Assembly: GCA_965153355.1 (NCBI GenBank)
Contig: OZ231128.1
Coordinates: 50,902,001-50,966,000 of the forward strand
Direction: 5' to 3'
From: Flaccisagitta enflata
Taxonomy: Eukaryota > Chaetognatha > Sagittoidea > Aphragmophora
DNA: 64,000 nt
In this document: positions 1 to 43,968 of the stretch, one piece after another
Layout: each line of letters opens with the position of its first letter
Position numbering within the stretch: position 1 is the first letter of the stretch
Notes under the pieces: model-generated
The model's input: only the letters and a program-made list of their open reading frames with translations
Told to the model about the DNA's origin: nothing
Database searches by the model: none
Made by a program: the position numbers and the translations under genes

Positions 1-136
1 TCTTGCTCATTTCGAGCTCTAGTCAATATTTGGATTCCTTCCGCCTTCTTGCAAACATCGAACAAAGACACGTTTCACGTTTATCAGGTCGGTGGTAGTT
101 TAGCCTTGATCATAGGGGATTGTCTTGTAACTTGAC

Positions 137-226
137 TTTCGATTGGAGTATTGTGCCTCGACCCTCGATTGGAGTATTATGCCTATGCCCTCGATTGGAG
201 TATTGTGCCTTGACCCTCGATTGGAT
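137..226. repeat. Four-copy ~23-bp tandem repeat
   Basis: About four copies of a unit built on CGATTGGAGTATT(G/A)TGCC lie in the intron upstream of the first PX exon. Diverged relatives with GGATCCTCG and AGTATTGTGC words follow at about 550-670. No gene is visible in bases 1-1006 apart from this repeat and the dispersed repeat at 690-975. Confidence 0.6.
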
Positions 227-689
227 GAAATGAAATTAAATAAATTTCTTGTGTTAATATGAGTGGCGCCACTAGAGCGGCTTTCAAGATTCAGCCTAGA
301 ACTTTGGATACAGCTCCATTAATAAATAACAGCTCCATGAATAAATAGAATTTGTCATATTGTAAAATGCCGAAAGAGCTAGTTTTATCCCTTCTGAAAC
401 CTGTTATTTGAAAAAAAGGTTAAAATAGAATTTAAATTGGTTCAATGGTCCCCACTTCTATTTATACAAACTTTCGACTGATATCACACATAACAAAGCT
501 TGTACTTTCATGCTGTCTTTGTGTCTGGTTCTCGAATGTAGTAAAAAACCTGGATCCTCGGTTGTAGAACTGTGCCCGGATCCTCGATAGTAGTATTGTG
601 CAGGCCTGGATCATAGTTCAGACTACAGAGTATTTCGGTTTAATCATCGATAGAAGTATTTTGCGGTGATCACTTACTAGTGATTATCG

Positions 690-975
690 CAGGCCTGTAT
701 ATTGTTCCGTATTCCCCCCCCCGGTGGGGGGGGGGAAAATAATCAAAGGGTTTGGAGAAAGGGAAGGAAAATATAACTTATGGCAGTAAAAAATCATAAA
801 ACATGATGAATTAAACACAATTTAACACTATTTAAACCTTAAACACCTAGTTTTAGTGGTTTATGGGGAAGAAAAACATTGATTTGGTAACGCGACTCGA
901 TGCGTCGCGGGGAAGAAAATCAAAGGCAGGGGGGGAAAATAATCAAAGGTTATGGAATTATATACACCCCTGGAT
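690..975 (+). repeat. Dispersed repeat, copy 1
   Basis: This ~285-bp block recurs at 54733-55348. Shared words include CCTGTATATTGTTCCG at the start, GGCAGTAAAAAA, TTAGTGGTTTATGGGG, GATGCGTCGCGGGGAAGAAA and ATTATATACACCCCTG at the end. This copy has a C9/G9 inverted run (about 714-736) near its left end. No coding capacity is seen. The second copy is interrupted by other DNA. Confidence 0.7.
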
Positions 976-1006
976 TATCGATTTAAGTTTAAGTAAGGTT
1001 TGCTAG

Positions 1007-2694
1007 GCCCCGAATTGAAGTTAACTTTCCGATATCGACTGTTAAGGTTTATGTACGGATTCGTGATGAGGAGTGGAACGTTTACAGACGTTACGCTCAG
1101 TTCTACGATCTGCACAAGTCGAAGAAAAAGCAGTTTACCGACGTAGGGACGATCCCGTTCCCTCCAAAAAAGGCTTTAGGCAACAAGGTTAGCTGCAACG
1201 CCTTTTTACCTATTTCAAAAGCATAGTATGTGAAATTTGAATTGTGCGTTTTTTGTTCCGACAATGGTCAATGCATTTTGAATCATATTCGAACTTGACA
1301 GGTCTAATGAATTATAATTTATTCTTATTTATTTACAGTATGTTTCATCTCGACTGTAACATTTCATGACAGTGTAGCTCCAAAAGTAATAAAGATTATT
1401 CAATTTTGTAAAAAACATCTGGAAGATAATACTTTAGCATTTTGTTATCAATAATTCCTAGGACTTTTTAAAGAAATATCAGCCTTTAAAAACATTATGA
1501 GCTGGAAAACATGCTATGCAAAAAAAGGATATTTTACTATTTTGCTAGTTATACTGTCTTTGCTTAAATTGCTCTTATTTTCAAACAGTTATAGCTACTG
1601 ATGCCAGATTGGTCTTAAATGAGAGAAATTTTTTTGTAGTTTGTAAATAATGAAAAAGAAAAGAAGCCTATTGATATATACCTCAGAAATATAAAGAATG
1701 AAATAACATTTTTTGCATTTTGTGCGATCTAGCTAGCTATGTGATAAAAGCGCCCAATTTTTGTCAAAAAGTCCTAGGAATTGATGAACATTAAATGCTA
1801 AAGTATTATCTTTCAGATATTTTTTACAGAATTGAATTATCTTTAATACTTTTGGAGCTACATTGTCATGAAATGTTACAGTCGAGATGAAACATACTGT
1901 AGTGTAAAAAAAAGTAGTTTCTTTTAGTATGGTATAAACTTTGTCTACGTCAAGAGGGATACGTGCGCAACGTGATAATTAAGTGCATTAATAATCAGGT
2001 GATGTGATCTATTCTCTACAGGGTGAACAATTTGTTGAAGACCGGCGCGCTAAACTCCAGCAATATCTTCGCCAATTGCTTAACTTCCTGACTCAGTGTA
2101 CGGGCTACGAATTGGCGCACGCGCATCCTATCACCAAAGGTTAGTAGGTATGGTGGACGAAGTTGATATTACCCGGTTGATATTCACCATAAAACTTACG
2201 CCAACGATTGGAAGTTGCGTTCTAAAGCTCGACACCACATTATTAGTTGCGGACACGCAATTATATAAAAGGCTCTGTCCGTCTGTTGGTCCGTCCGTTA
2301 GTCCTTCCATCGGTCTGTCTGTTTGTCCGTGGAAACGAGTTGAAAAGTGGGTGAACCAGTGTTTTAGATGCTGTTTGTTTATGTGTCTGTGTTTGTGTAT
2401 GTGTTTTAGATGCGGTTTGTGTATGTGTATGTGTCCGTGTTCGAGATGTGGGTTATGGGATGTGGATGGGGTTGGACGCCCCCGCCCACCCATCCGCCAC
2501 GATATTGTGACCCCGTCCCTTGCCTTATTTCTTAATCAGAACGTCTTCTGAGTGCCCTGCCCTTCTTCTCCGACCGGTCGTCGACATCGGACAATAGCAG
2601 CGGGTCCAGTGGCCGATTCGTGTCGTCTTCTACCAGCCGCGGTCGACTTTGTACAGCGGAAGAACCCACCACTCCTCAGTATATGGGCTTGTGA
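1007..2694 (+). CDS. PX-domain sorting nexin, SNX29-like (3' end only)
   Basis: The C-terminal ~151 residues of a PX-domain protein are encoded by three exons: 1007-1187, 2022-2139 and 2540-2694 (stop TGA). Phases match at both junctions (0 and 1). The first exon reads EEWNVYRRYAQFYDLHK and FPPKKALGNK, the phosphoinositide-binding core of PX domains (the RRY arginine and the PPK motif). The second gives FVEDRRAKLQQYLRQLLN, the usual PX helix. The third gives RLLSALPFF followed by a Ser-rich tail of about 40 residues. This order closely resembles RUN- and PX-containing SNX29, an endosomal membrane-binding protein, but the RUN and coiled-coil exons would lie upstream of the window. Intron 1 contains a complete TA-flanked MITE. 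Assignment to PX is firm; SNX29 orthology is likely but not proven. Confidence 0.85.
1336..1899. mobile_element. 564-bp MITE, TA target duplication (family A)
   Basis: Long imperfect terminal inverted repeats of about 140 bp start CAGTATGTTTCATCTCGA on the left and end in its complement on the right. TA dinucleotides at 1334-1335 and 1900-1901 flank it. There is no transposase ORF. TA duplication and CAGT ends suggest mobilisation by a Tc1/mariner-type transposase. It sits in the intron between two PX exons. Confidence 0.85.
2245..2515 (+). mobile_element. Hairpin-headed (GTCY)n dispersed element, copy 1
   Basis: The head is AGTTGCG-GACA-CGCAATT (one wobble pair), followed by TATATAAAAGGC, a GTCC/GTCT-rich tract, GAAAAGTGGG, and an end rich in GCCCACCCATCCGC then ATTGTGACCCC. 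It lies in the last intron of the PX gene. The pattern recalls Helitron-like HINE or mini-me elements, but no autonomous partner is present here. Confidence 0.6.
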
Positions 2695-4044
2695 TCATAG
2701 AGAGTCGGAGACGATCCTGAGTCAGCTGTCAATTCGTGACATTCCAGTGTGAATTAGACATTTCATTTGAGCATCTCATGTCAGGACTGAGCAGTACAAT
2801 GATGATAACTGAAATGATCAATTCATGAGATTGAATGTCAATGACTTATCACTCGCAGTCACTTTTGAGGTTTTTTTGAATCTTGACCTATTTTCTTGTA
2901 AAGTTTTTTGTTTGTTTTTGGAGGGGGGAGCAATGTACTCAACGTTCTTCCTCACAGTTAAGCCAAGAAACTCGGTCTAGTCCCTCGTCATATGGGGTTA
3001 GTTCTGTTTGAACCGGCGGTTTTTTTTTGTCCCTTTAGCCATGTGCCATATCGAATTTGATCCCCATTTTTTTTTTGCCCGGGACTTGCCTTATGTCCGG
3101 CTAGTAAAAACCTAAACCCCACTCGCATCGCTTACAGTAAAAGAGATTAATCTTAAAGCCAAAGACGCTTTTTCGTCGTGGTTGTCTTAGTCCCTTAGCA
3201 AATTTAGGGCGATCAGGAAGATCGTTTTCACATTGTTCTGGTGGGCGGGCTCACATGAACGGTTTTTTCGCTTGTTACTTGACATGTCTAACTGTTTTTT
3301 ATTTGTACTTAATCAAGATTTTTCTCCATGGTGTTCTCATTCGTTATTTTTGCCAGCTTTAAATGTTAAGAAAACTATTCCACACAAACTACTCGTGCTC
3401 CCTCAGTGTTTTACCACAACCGTTTTTTTTTTGTTCACCTAAATCATAACATTCCTCAATTTCGTACTTGGAAAAAAGATAAAACATTCAATACCTAAAC
3501 AATCTGCGAACCTCACACTCATGGTAGGAAACGTAGGTGGTATGGCTCATTCGTTGGTTTGGGGGTAGTAAAGAAATGTGCGTCGTCTGCGTTATTACAA
3601 AAACGATGCTGACGTAAAACATTGAACCGAGGCCTCAACTGTCGCCTGGCAAATGCAATGACACTGCAGTAAACTATTACTCCATGTCCCGGACATTGCC
3701 AACGGAGCTATCTATCGTCCACTGCTCCCTGGTATTAAAATCACGCTGACGCTACTTGGCCAAGCTTACATTCCTCCACTCCACACACAGGATTACGCCG
3801 TCTCGACAATATTCAATCTCATCACTAAACGACGAAGACCTACTCTTGTCAGGCAACAACAGACGTGTGTATACGTGCTGAAGTCCAACTCGCGCGTCGC
3901 CGAGAAATTCTGAAACCTCAAGTGCCCATTAAATTGTGTGTCGGGGAGGAAACGCGCGCGCGCTCCTCTCCAAGTGAATTTGACGCTGACACCTTTTTTT
4001 GGTCCTACATGAATTGTAGCCGTTGAGTCGGTAAATGAACCAAT
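2695..4044. other. Intergenic, PX gene to PP2A-B56
   Basis: This holds the 3' UTR of the PX gene and the 5' region of the B56 gene. I saw no convincing exon, RNA gene, polyadenylation signal or transposon. The last 150 bp are GC-rich (GCGCGCGC near 3955), which fits a promoter-proximal region, but no core promoter motif stands out. Confidence 0.4.
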
Positions 4045-9588
<5,544 letters not shown>

Positions 9589-10254
9589 TCGTTCCGTGGT
9601 TAGGTTCCGGAGGCGCATCGTCATGTGAGGAAGATGAAGAAGAAACAAGTGACGATTTTGTTATCGCCCTACACAAACAGACCTTTGTAGAAAAAAAAGA
9701 AACAATTTACTGCTTTGTGGGATTTACTTCTTCGGACGACCGCCTCTGGACCGCCGCCGCCTACATGTGCTGCTTTGTGTTGGACTCGGGGGGTGGGGGA
9801 TGTTTCTGATTTCCAATCCATCTCGTAGGCTTATTATCTAAATTGGTTGGTGCGATGCTCAGCGCGGTGATCGTTTCGTTCAAGCATCCGTGGCGTTTCT
9901 GATTCTTTCTTTTACTTGGAGGAGCGCGTCCTACTTTTCCTGCTGTTTCTTTTCTTCTCGCTATTTCGTTTCTTCCCTTTCTTCCCTCTCTCGCTCTTTT
10001 TTCTCCCTTTCCTTCCTCCCTGCCTTCCACTATCTATCTTCATTCTCGTGCGCACGCTCGATTGAGAAATCGTTATCTTCTCGAATCAGTTAACAGTACT
10101 CGTGGCGGTGAATGCATCCATTGAGAGAAGTCGTTTTGTTGGTGTATGAGCTTGGGTAGACATAAAGTTTTATCGTGCGTCCTTGCATCTATATATAAGA
10201 TGCTTTGTTCATCCGTTGGTCCGTCGGTCTTTATGTGATGTTTTTTTTGTGCGC

Positions 10255-10260
<6 letters not shown>

Positions 10261-10347
<87 letters not shown>

Positions 10348-10378
10348 TTCTCTTTCTCTCTCTCTCTTTCACTCTCTC
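10261..10378. repeat. (CT)n microsatellite
   Basis: An almost pure CT dinucleotide run of about 80 bp passes into CTTT/CTCT, between the B56 gene and the small gene. The long apparent reading frames across it are not genes. Confidence 0.95.
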
Positions 10379-10393
10379 TATTCCTTTATTTAG

Positions 10394-10580
10394 TTGTGGA
10401 CACGCAACTCTACAAGAGGCTTTTCCATCTGCTGGTCCGTCCGTCAATCCATCCATCCGTAAGGACGAGTCGAAAAGTGGAAAAACTGGCGTTTTAGATA
10501 TTTTTTGTGTAAGTTCGTGGGTGGAAGGTGGGGGTTGGATGCCTCTGCCCACCCGTTCGAAACGATTTTGTGACCCCGCG
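10394..10580 (+). mobile_element. Hairpin-headed (GTCY)n element, copy 4
   Basis: The head AGTTGTG-GACA-CGCAACT (one wobble) is followed by CTACAAGAGGC, GTCCGTCCGTC, CGAAAAGTGG, and the end GATTTTGTGACCCCGCG. It lies between two pyrimidine tracts, as does the copy at 41571. Confidence 0.6.
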
Positions 10581-10589
10581 GCCCGCGTC

Positions 10590-10715
10590 ACTTTATTTTC
10601 TCTCTTCTCTCTTCTCTTTCCCTTTCTCCCTCTCTCCCTCTTTCGCTCTCTCTCTTTCTATCTTTCTCTCTCTTTCTTTCTTTCCTCTTTCTTTCTTTCT
10701 CTCCTCTCTCTCTGC

Positions 10716-10771
<56 letters not shown>

Positions 10772-10994
10772 TCCTTTTTCCTTTCTTTTTCTTTCATTCT
10801 CTCTTTTTCTTTCATTCTTTTTCTGTCTTTATCTTTCTTTCTCTCTTTTTCTGTCTTTTTCTTTCTTTCGTTTTCTGTCTTTCTTTCGTTTTCTGTCTTT
10901 TTCTCTCTTTGTCTTTCATTTTTTTTTCTTCTTTTCCTACTTCTTTTCTTTCTTTCTTTCATTCTTTCTTTTTTTCTTTCTTTCTTTGTTTCTG

Positions 10995-11046
<52 letters not shown>

Positions 11047-11100
11047 TTTCTTTCTTTCTTTCTTTCTCTCTTTTCTCTCTCGCCCTCTCTCTCTCTTTCT
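10590..11100. repeat. Polypyrimidine tract, (CTTT)n-rich
   Basis: About 500 bp are almost entirely C and T on the + strand, mostly CTTT units with blocks of pure (CTTT). Such mirror-symmetric tracts can form triplex DNA. The ORFs rich in Ser/Leu/Phe or Arg/Lys/Glu here are composition artefacts. Confidence 0.95.
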
Positions 11101-11261
11101 CACGCGCGTGATAAACTCAGCTGCAAAAACGTAGCACAAAGGACGCATCTTTAGTTCCGGTCTATAGTAGTTATTTTGGACAGATCATGTTTTGGGGGTT
11201 GATAGGTTCACAACCTATACAAGACTGTGTAGTTATTAACATAAATTCCCAATTATAAGTA

Positions 11262-11646
11262 CCGTATTTTCTCCATAAAGCGCCCCCCCCTCCAAAAAGC
11301 GCCCCCCCCCCATTGTTTTTCTTAGTGTCACACTCTTCAGAAAAGATTTGCATAGAAATACAAAGTAAAATGATGTAAAAACACAACACAATGAGTTACT
11401 TTCTAACAACACAACACAACACAACACAACACAATGAGTTACTTTCTAACAGATATATGCAATGAATATCTCTATTTCAATTCAAATTTAGCATTTTGAT
11501 TGCCTTTCATGAAAAAGATGGATCAAATGATAGTTTATCTTCAATACAAAGGGGGCGCTATTTGGAGGGTTAAAAAGCAAAGTCATATTTCAATTTCCCT
11601 TCCGTCGCGGACCCAGATACTGTTCAGATTTTTAGAGAAAATACGG
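11262..11646. mobile_element. 385-bp MITE, TA target duplication (family C)
   Basis: The ends are CCGTATTTTCTCC and its complement GAGAAAATACGG, with TA at 11260-11261 and 11647-11648. Subterminal GCGCCCCC words on the left and GGGGGCGCT on the right are also inverted. It contains (ACAAC)n-like direct repeats at about 11405-11432 but no ORF. Confidence 0.8.
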
Positions 11647-11965
11647 TATAAGCTATTTCTCTCTCACTCCTCATTCGTTCTTGCGTGCGAGGGTCTTCAT
11701 ATCAATTTACGGTATCATCGTATTGAAGTAAGAAGTTGGCGCTCTTGGTTCAGTTTTAATCGGCATTGCAGGTCAACCTCTTTCGATCAAGGTTTTTCAA
11801 CTTTTCTCCCCTTTTTTTCACTCTACCCCCTCCCTCCCTTTTTACTCGAAAATTCATTCCAATTTGTTTTGAACATCTCAGATGAAACTCTCCGTCCGTG
11901 TGCTTGTCATGTTTAACAGTTCTGCTGGGAGCGGTGGTGTAGCGCATGTTAATTGGGATAACGTT

Positions 11966-12150
11966 CAGTTACACCCTTCTTTAACGGATCAATGAGTAAC
12001 GGATAATCTTTGAGCTGAGATCATGAGATGTGAAAATCAGGTTTTTTCACATTATCTCTTTATTTTTGATGTTCTTGAATTGAAGAAAAGCTGCCTACAA
12101 CCAATTCAATTAGTCAGTCCCTTGACATCCGTTAATGCGGGGTTCAACTG
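11966..12150. mobile_element. ~185-bp MITE (family E)
   Basis: The ends are inverted relatives: CAGTTACACCC then TTTAACGGAT on the left, and ATCCGTTAATGCGGGG then TTCAACTG on the right. TA follows the right end. The left flank is TT, so the duplication is either altered or not TA. Confidence 0.6.
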
Positions 12151-13527
12151 TACCCATAAGAAAAATCTGGCTTGCATGGGGACATTGCCCGATGTTTTCA
12201 ATATTTGATTTTAGTCAATGACTGAAGGATTCATGAAATTGTTTCAAGGATTTACAGGAAGAAGTTTGATATTTCTATTGCGCTTCACCATAGTTTTCGA
12301 GTCCTCTTTTTTTTCTCTCCTCAGCTTATGTTTCTGCAAGATTCAATTATCAGGTCCGGTTTGATAAAGTTTATTTCCTTGATTGCCATCGAACTCCATT
12401 CCATATGACCTGCTTCTAACATATTACTCTCTCACACACACACTATGCCCTTAAAGAGTATGATTGCAATAAGTATATAAGTATATCCAAGACACGGCTC
12501 ATGGCTTTTTGGGAAAAAAAAGCCGAGAATTACAAGAATGAGTTTTCATAATCATGAAATTTCGGCCTGTAGATAACTTCGTCGTTCTCGTACCTGTAAA
12601 TATCCGAGCCCCGTTTCCTAAAGCGGACACCGCACATTCTCTTCCCTCCACTAAACTCTCTAAAGCGATTCGTCTTTCGCACTGCCATCGGCAGGTCCCT
12701 CCCGGCATGTTTCATCAAGCCCCGAGTGTTGGCGGGGGAATGCGGGAGGTTACCGAAGATCGCTGATCTTGCAGGCTGGAGGGGACCCGTTGGCATACAG
12801 TTATAACACACTTAGCTCATAGCTTAAAAAAAAGAAATGAGACTACCCGTCCGTGCTACTAGTGCGGACCGCCATTGTATTGTTTTCTTCAATTGATGTT
12901 ATCAATAGTGTCATTAGATTGGGGCTTGAGCATCACCTTTGGTTGAGAGAGGGTGGGTTTTGGTAAATGTTTTCGTCGGAGCTTATTGGCGCAGAGTTGT
13001 ATTTCGCTTTCGTTCGATATTCACCACGTTCTAAAAAGTTCTCTCTCATTCGTTTCCTCCAATCGTGCACAACGTTTCCGTCTACCGTATAACGTATGTA
13101 GCAACGTGTAGTTGTCTTATGACTAGTCAGTGAATTTGCTTGAAGCGCGACAGTGAGCGTGGGATATACATATTTTTAGGGTCATTGTTAATGATTTACT
13201 TATTATATACAGCTTTTGCCGAATTGAAATATGGATAATTGGGAACTGATATTGAGTTGCCCCTCCCCACCCCCTTTAGTATACACTATCCTGTGTCGTG
13301 AAGCGATATTACCATGCCCCTCCTCGTATTCTTACATGATGGTTCTTGCTTTTCTCTCTCTCGTATAATTTGTCAAACCAATTCTGGGTCCTCCTGTCAC
13401 GTCCTTTAACATATAACTGTTTCAATTCAGTGACAGGAACAACTGACATTTTCTCCATGTCAGTGGTTAAAATCTTCTAACTTGGTGTAATCTCGCCAAG
13501 TCTCCATCTTCGTAGAAAGGGCCCGAC
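12151..13527. other. Intergenic, no confident feature
   Basis: No + strand exon was supported. A minus-strand open frame (12530-12811) is noted among the rejected items. The region just before 13528 is the likely promoter or 5' UTR of the small gene. Confidence 0.4.
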
Positions 13528-15033
13528 ATGGTACAATGGCCGGGCAGGCGGGGTAAAATGATAAAATGGCGAACGCCTTTTGGAAAGTGGGCCTCTTACG
13601 CCATTTACGGAACGTACGCCTTTATCGGCTGGAACGCTCTTCCCGTTGCTGTGTACTACATTAGGAAAAATCAGTACGAGGTGAGATATGAAAAAAAGAA
13701 AGATGAATCCATCGATCTAAATTTCTTTATTCAGTTTATTGTGTGAGTATATTGTGTGAGTATATTCTTCAATATGTGTTCACGCTCTAAACGCGTTTCA
13801 CGGAACCAAACGCGTTTTTCATCTTCGCTAGAAATTCGCCCTTAGTCGTATCCTCTTTGTCGGTTGGTTGATTCTTAGAACTTTATGTGGATGATCGACC
13901 CTACTGGCTGTATATATTTCAACATGCCACTTTTATCACTACTTGCTTCAACAGGCCGATTTCAAAGCCGGCAAACACAGCCGCCCGTTTGACAGCCTTG
14001 ACTCGACGGAAAAGTATTTTAGTTTCTTCGGATGGGACTTGAAGAACACGCAAAAGTCCAGATTGGATTTGAATACTTTGACTTACGAAGTATTGGACCA
14101 TCACGACCGCAAAGAACATGTATGTCGTTTTTCTAAGTGGTCAAAAACCACAATTGTCAATTCAAGTGTAAACATGAAACTATCTTTAATTCTTGATGGC
14201 TCAATAAAACAAATACATTCTCAACTAGTCTTGTTTAGATCTTGTTTAGACTTGAGATAACATGGGCAAGCATTAAAGAAAGCTGGAAGCTATAAATTTA
14301 ATTTTCAATGTGAACAATATGTAAAAATGCTTTATTTTTACTTTTATTAAGCTTTAAGTTCTATATTTTCAAGCCAATTTTTTTAAGTCGCGTGCACGCG
14401 ACTCTACACCTCGCTTTATCCGCCGTTGGTTGGTCTGTCTGTCTGTCGATCCTTCACACTTTTACTTTCTTAAGTCATTTTAAGTCATTTGAGAGTATAC
14501 TAAGTCACTTTAAGTCATCCTAAGTCATTATGTAAGTATCGCACGCAATTTATAGGTGTTGGCCTTGTTATTTTTGCTATTGATTTGTAGCTAATGCATC
14601 AAAAAAGATTATTTCTCAAGGTCAGGAGTCTTGACCATTTTTTTCGACCTAGGGTTTTTTCCCGGATGCCGTGTTCCAACAGTACCATCTAGGAAAAAAG
14701 TCTAGATGAGATTTATTGTATGTCTATCTTAATGCAGTGGGGGGGGCGCTACTTTTTCTAAGGGGGGTCAACTTCTTGTACTTCACTTTCTTCCGTCAAT
14801 AGAATGCATACGCATTGCTCGGATCACTAAACCTGGTATCATTTTCCTTCCGTCTCTCATCTCAGCCTAAACTTCACGATTTGCCGGCGCATGTTTTAGC
14901 TGAAAAGGACTTTGAGTCACGTCAGGAAAAGCTGGAAATCCTTCGGAGAACAATAGACAGGCAGCCTCTTCGTCTTTCCCACGTTCCTGGAAATCGATAC
15001 CTTTTCCCCAGCAACGCCATCTTCGAGGCGTGA
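13528..15033 (+). CDS. Unrecognised 161-aa protein with one hydrophobic segment
   Basis: Three exons, all phase 0, give 161 aa: 13528-13680, 13955-14119 and 14866-15033. Splice sites are canonical (gag/GTGAGA, cat/GTATGT; both acceptors are cag-type or acag). The N-terminus is basic (RRGKMIKWR), then residues ~20-42 (SYAIYGTYAFIGWNALPVAVYY) could span a membrane once. The rest is hydrophilic and charged, with no cysteine pattern or enzyme motif. Size and a basic start before a single helix would fit a small mitochondrial inner-membrane or assembly protein, but that is inference and I do not recognise the family. The stop is only 97 bp before the VPS25 start, without an obvious polyadenylation signal between them. 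Confidence 0.7.
14386..14460 (+). mobile_element. Hairpin-headed element, copy 5 (short)
   Basis: The head AGTCGCG-TGCA-CGCGACT (14386-14403) is a perfect stem with yet another sequence. CTACACC and a GTCTGTCTGTC tract follow. The rest of the element is not evident. It lies in intron 2 of the small gene. Confidence 0.55.
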
Positions 15034-15130
15034 GATCTGTTCGAGGAGGCGCCACCCGCTGTTTCAGCGCCGACTGCCTTAGACAATTGTGCATTTTCTC
15101 TTTAATTCCTCCCCGACATATATCTGCGCT

Positions 15131-43399
<28,269 letters not shown>

Positions 43400-43968
43400 G
43401 ATTCTTTGAGAAAAAGACCCGCTAGTTCATCTGACTATATTCTTGTTGGAGTGATCGCCATTTTACAGATTCTCTGTCGCTGTAACTGTATACTCTCGGA
43501 AATGCTCCCTACAATGTTCAACCCTTCCTGGCTAATTCATTTTTGCCTTCGTGCTTCATGTTGGTGATTAAAAAAAATACGAGCGCGTGAAACTCAAGAT
43601 TCTTAACGAATGATTCCGCTTCTGTATGGCCACTTAATGGCCCGTTTCAAGTTCGAATCGCCTTTACGGATTATTAAGGTTTAAATCCGCGCGGTAGATT
43701 GCTAAAATGATTTCTAAGATAGCTAGATTTTATAATTTGAATGGCGGGCTATTCCTGTTTTAAAAGAGAAAATAGCAATATGACTCAAAGATTTTCTTAG
43801 ATTCGTTTAATATCAGATTCGTTTTAACGCTGCGCTCGGAAAAAAATTCAATCTCAGTAACATGGCAAATGATCCTCCTGTCCGTCTTAACAACAGGTCA
43901 TTGAAAAAGTGAATCGAAGAAGCCCTTTTTAACCTTTTCCGCTTCGAGTACCCAAAAACGCGGGAAAG
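43400..43968. other. Intergenic, VPS25 to Ig-protein gene
   Basis: 569 bp. It contains a possible VPS25 polyadenylation signal (ATTAAA near 43567) and the presumed promoter of the next gene. Nothing else was recognised. Confidence 0.5.

Noticed and set aside
10261-10378. CRISPR or other spacer array
   Set aside because: All arrays here are simple or minisatellite repeats with no spacers, in eukaryotic DNA.
10521-11154. Ser/Leu/Phe-rich and Arg/Lys/Glu-rich ORFs
   Set aside because: Polypyrimidine tract translation, no gene features.
12530-12811. Minus-strand open frame with a basic, plausible-looking protein (contains a donor-like CAG/GTACGA)
   Set aside because: No neighbouring minus-strand exons and no recognised family. 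It could be a 5' exon of a minus-strand gene but is not supported.
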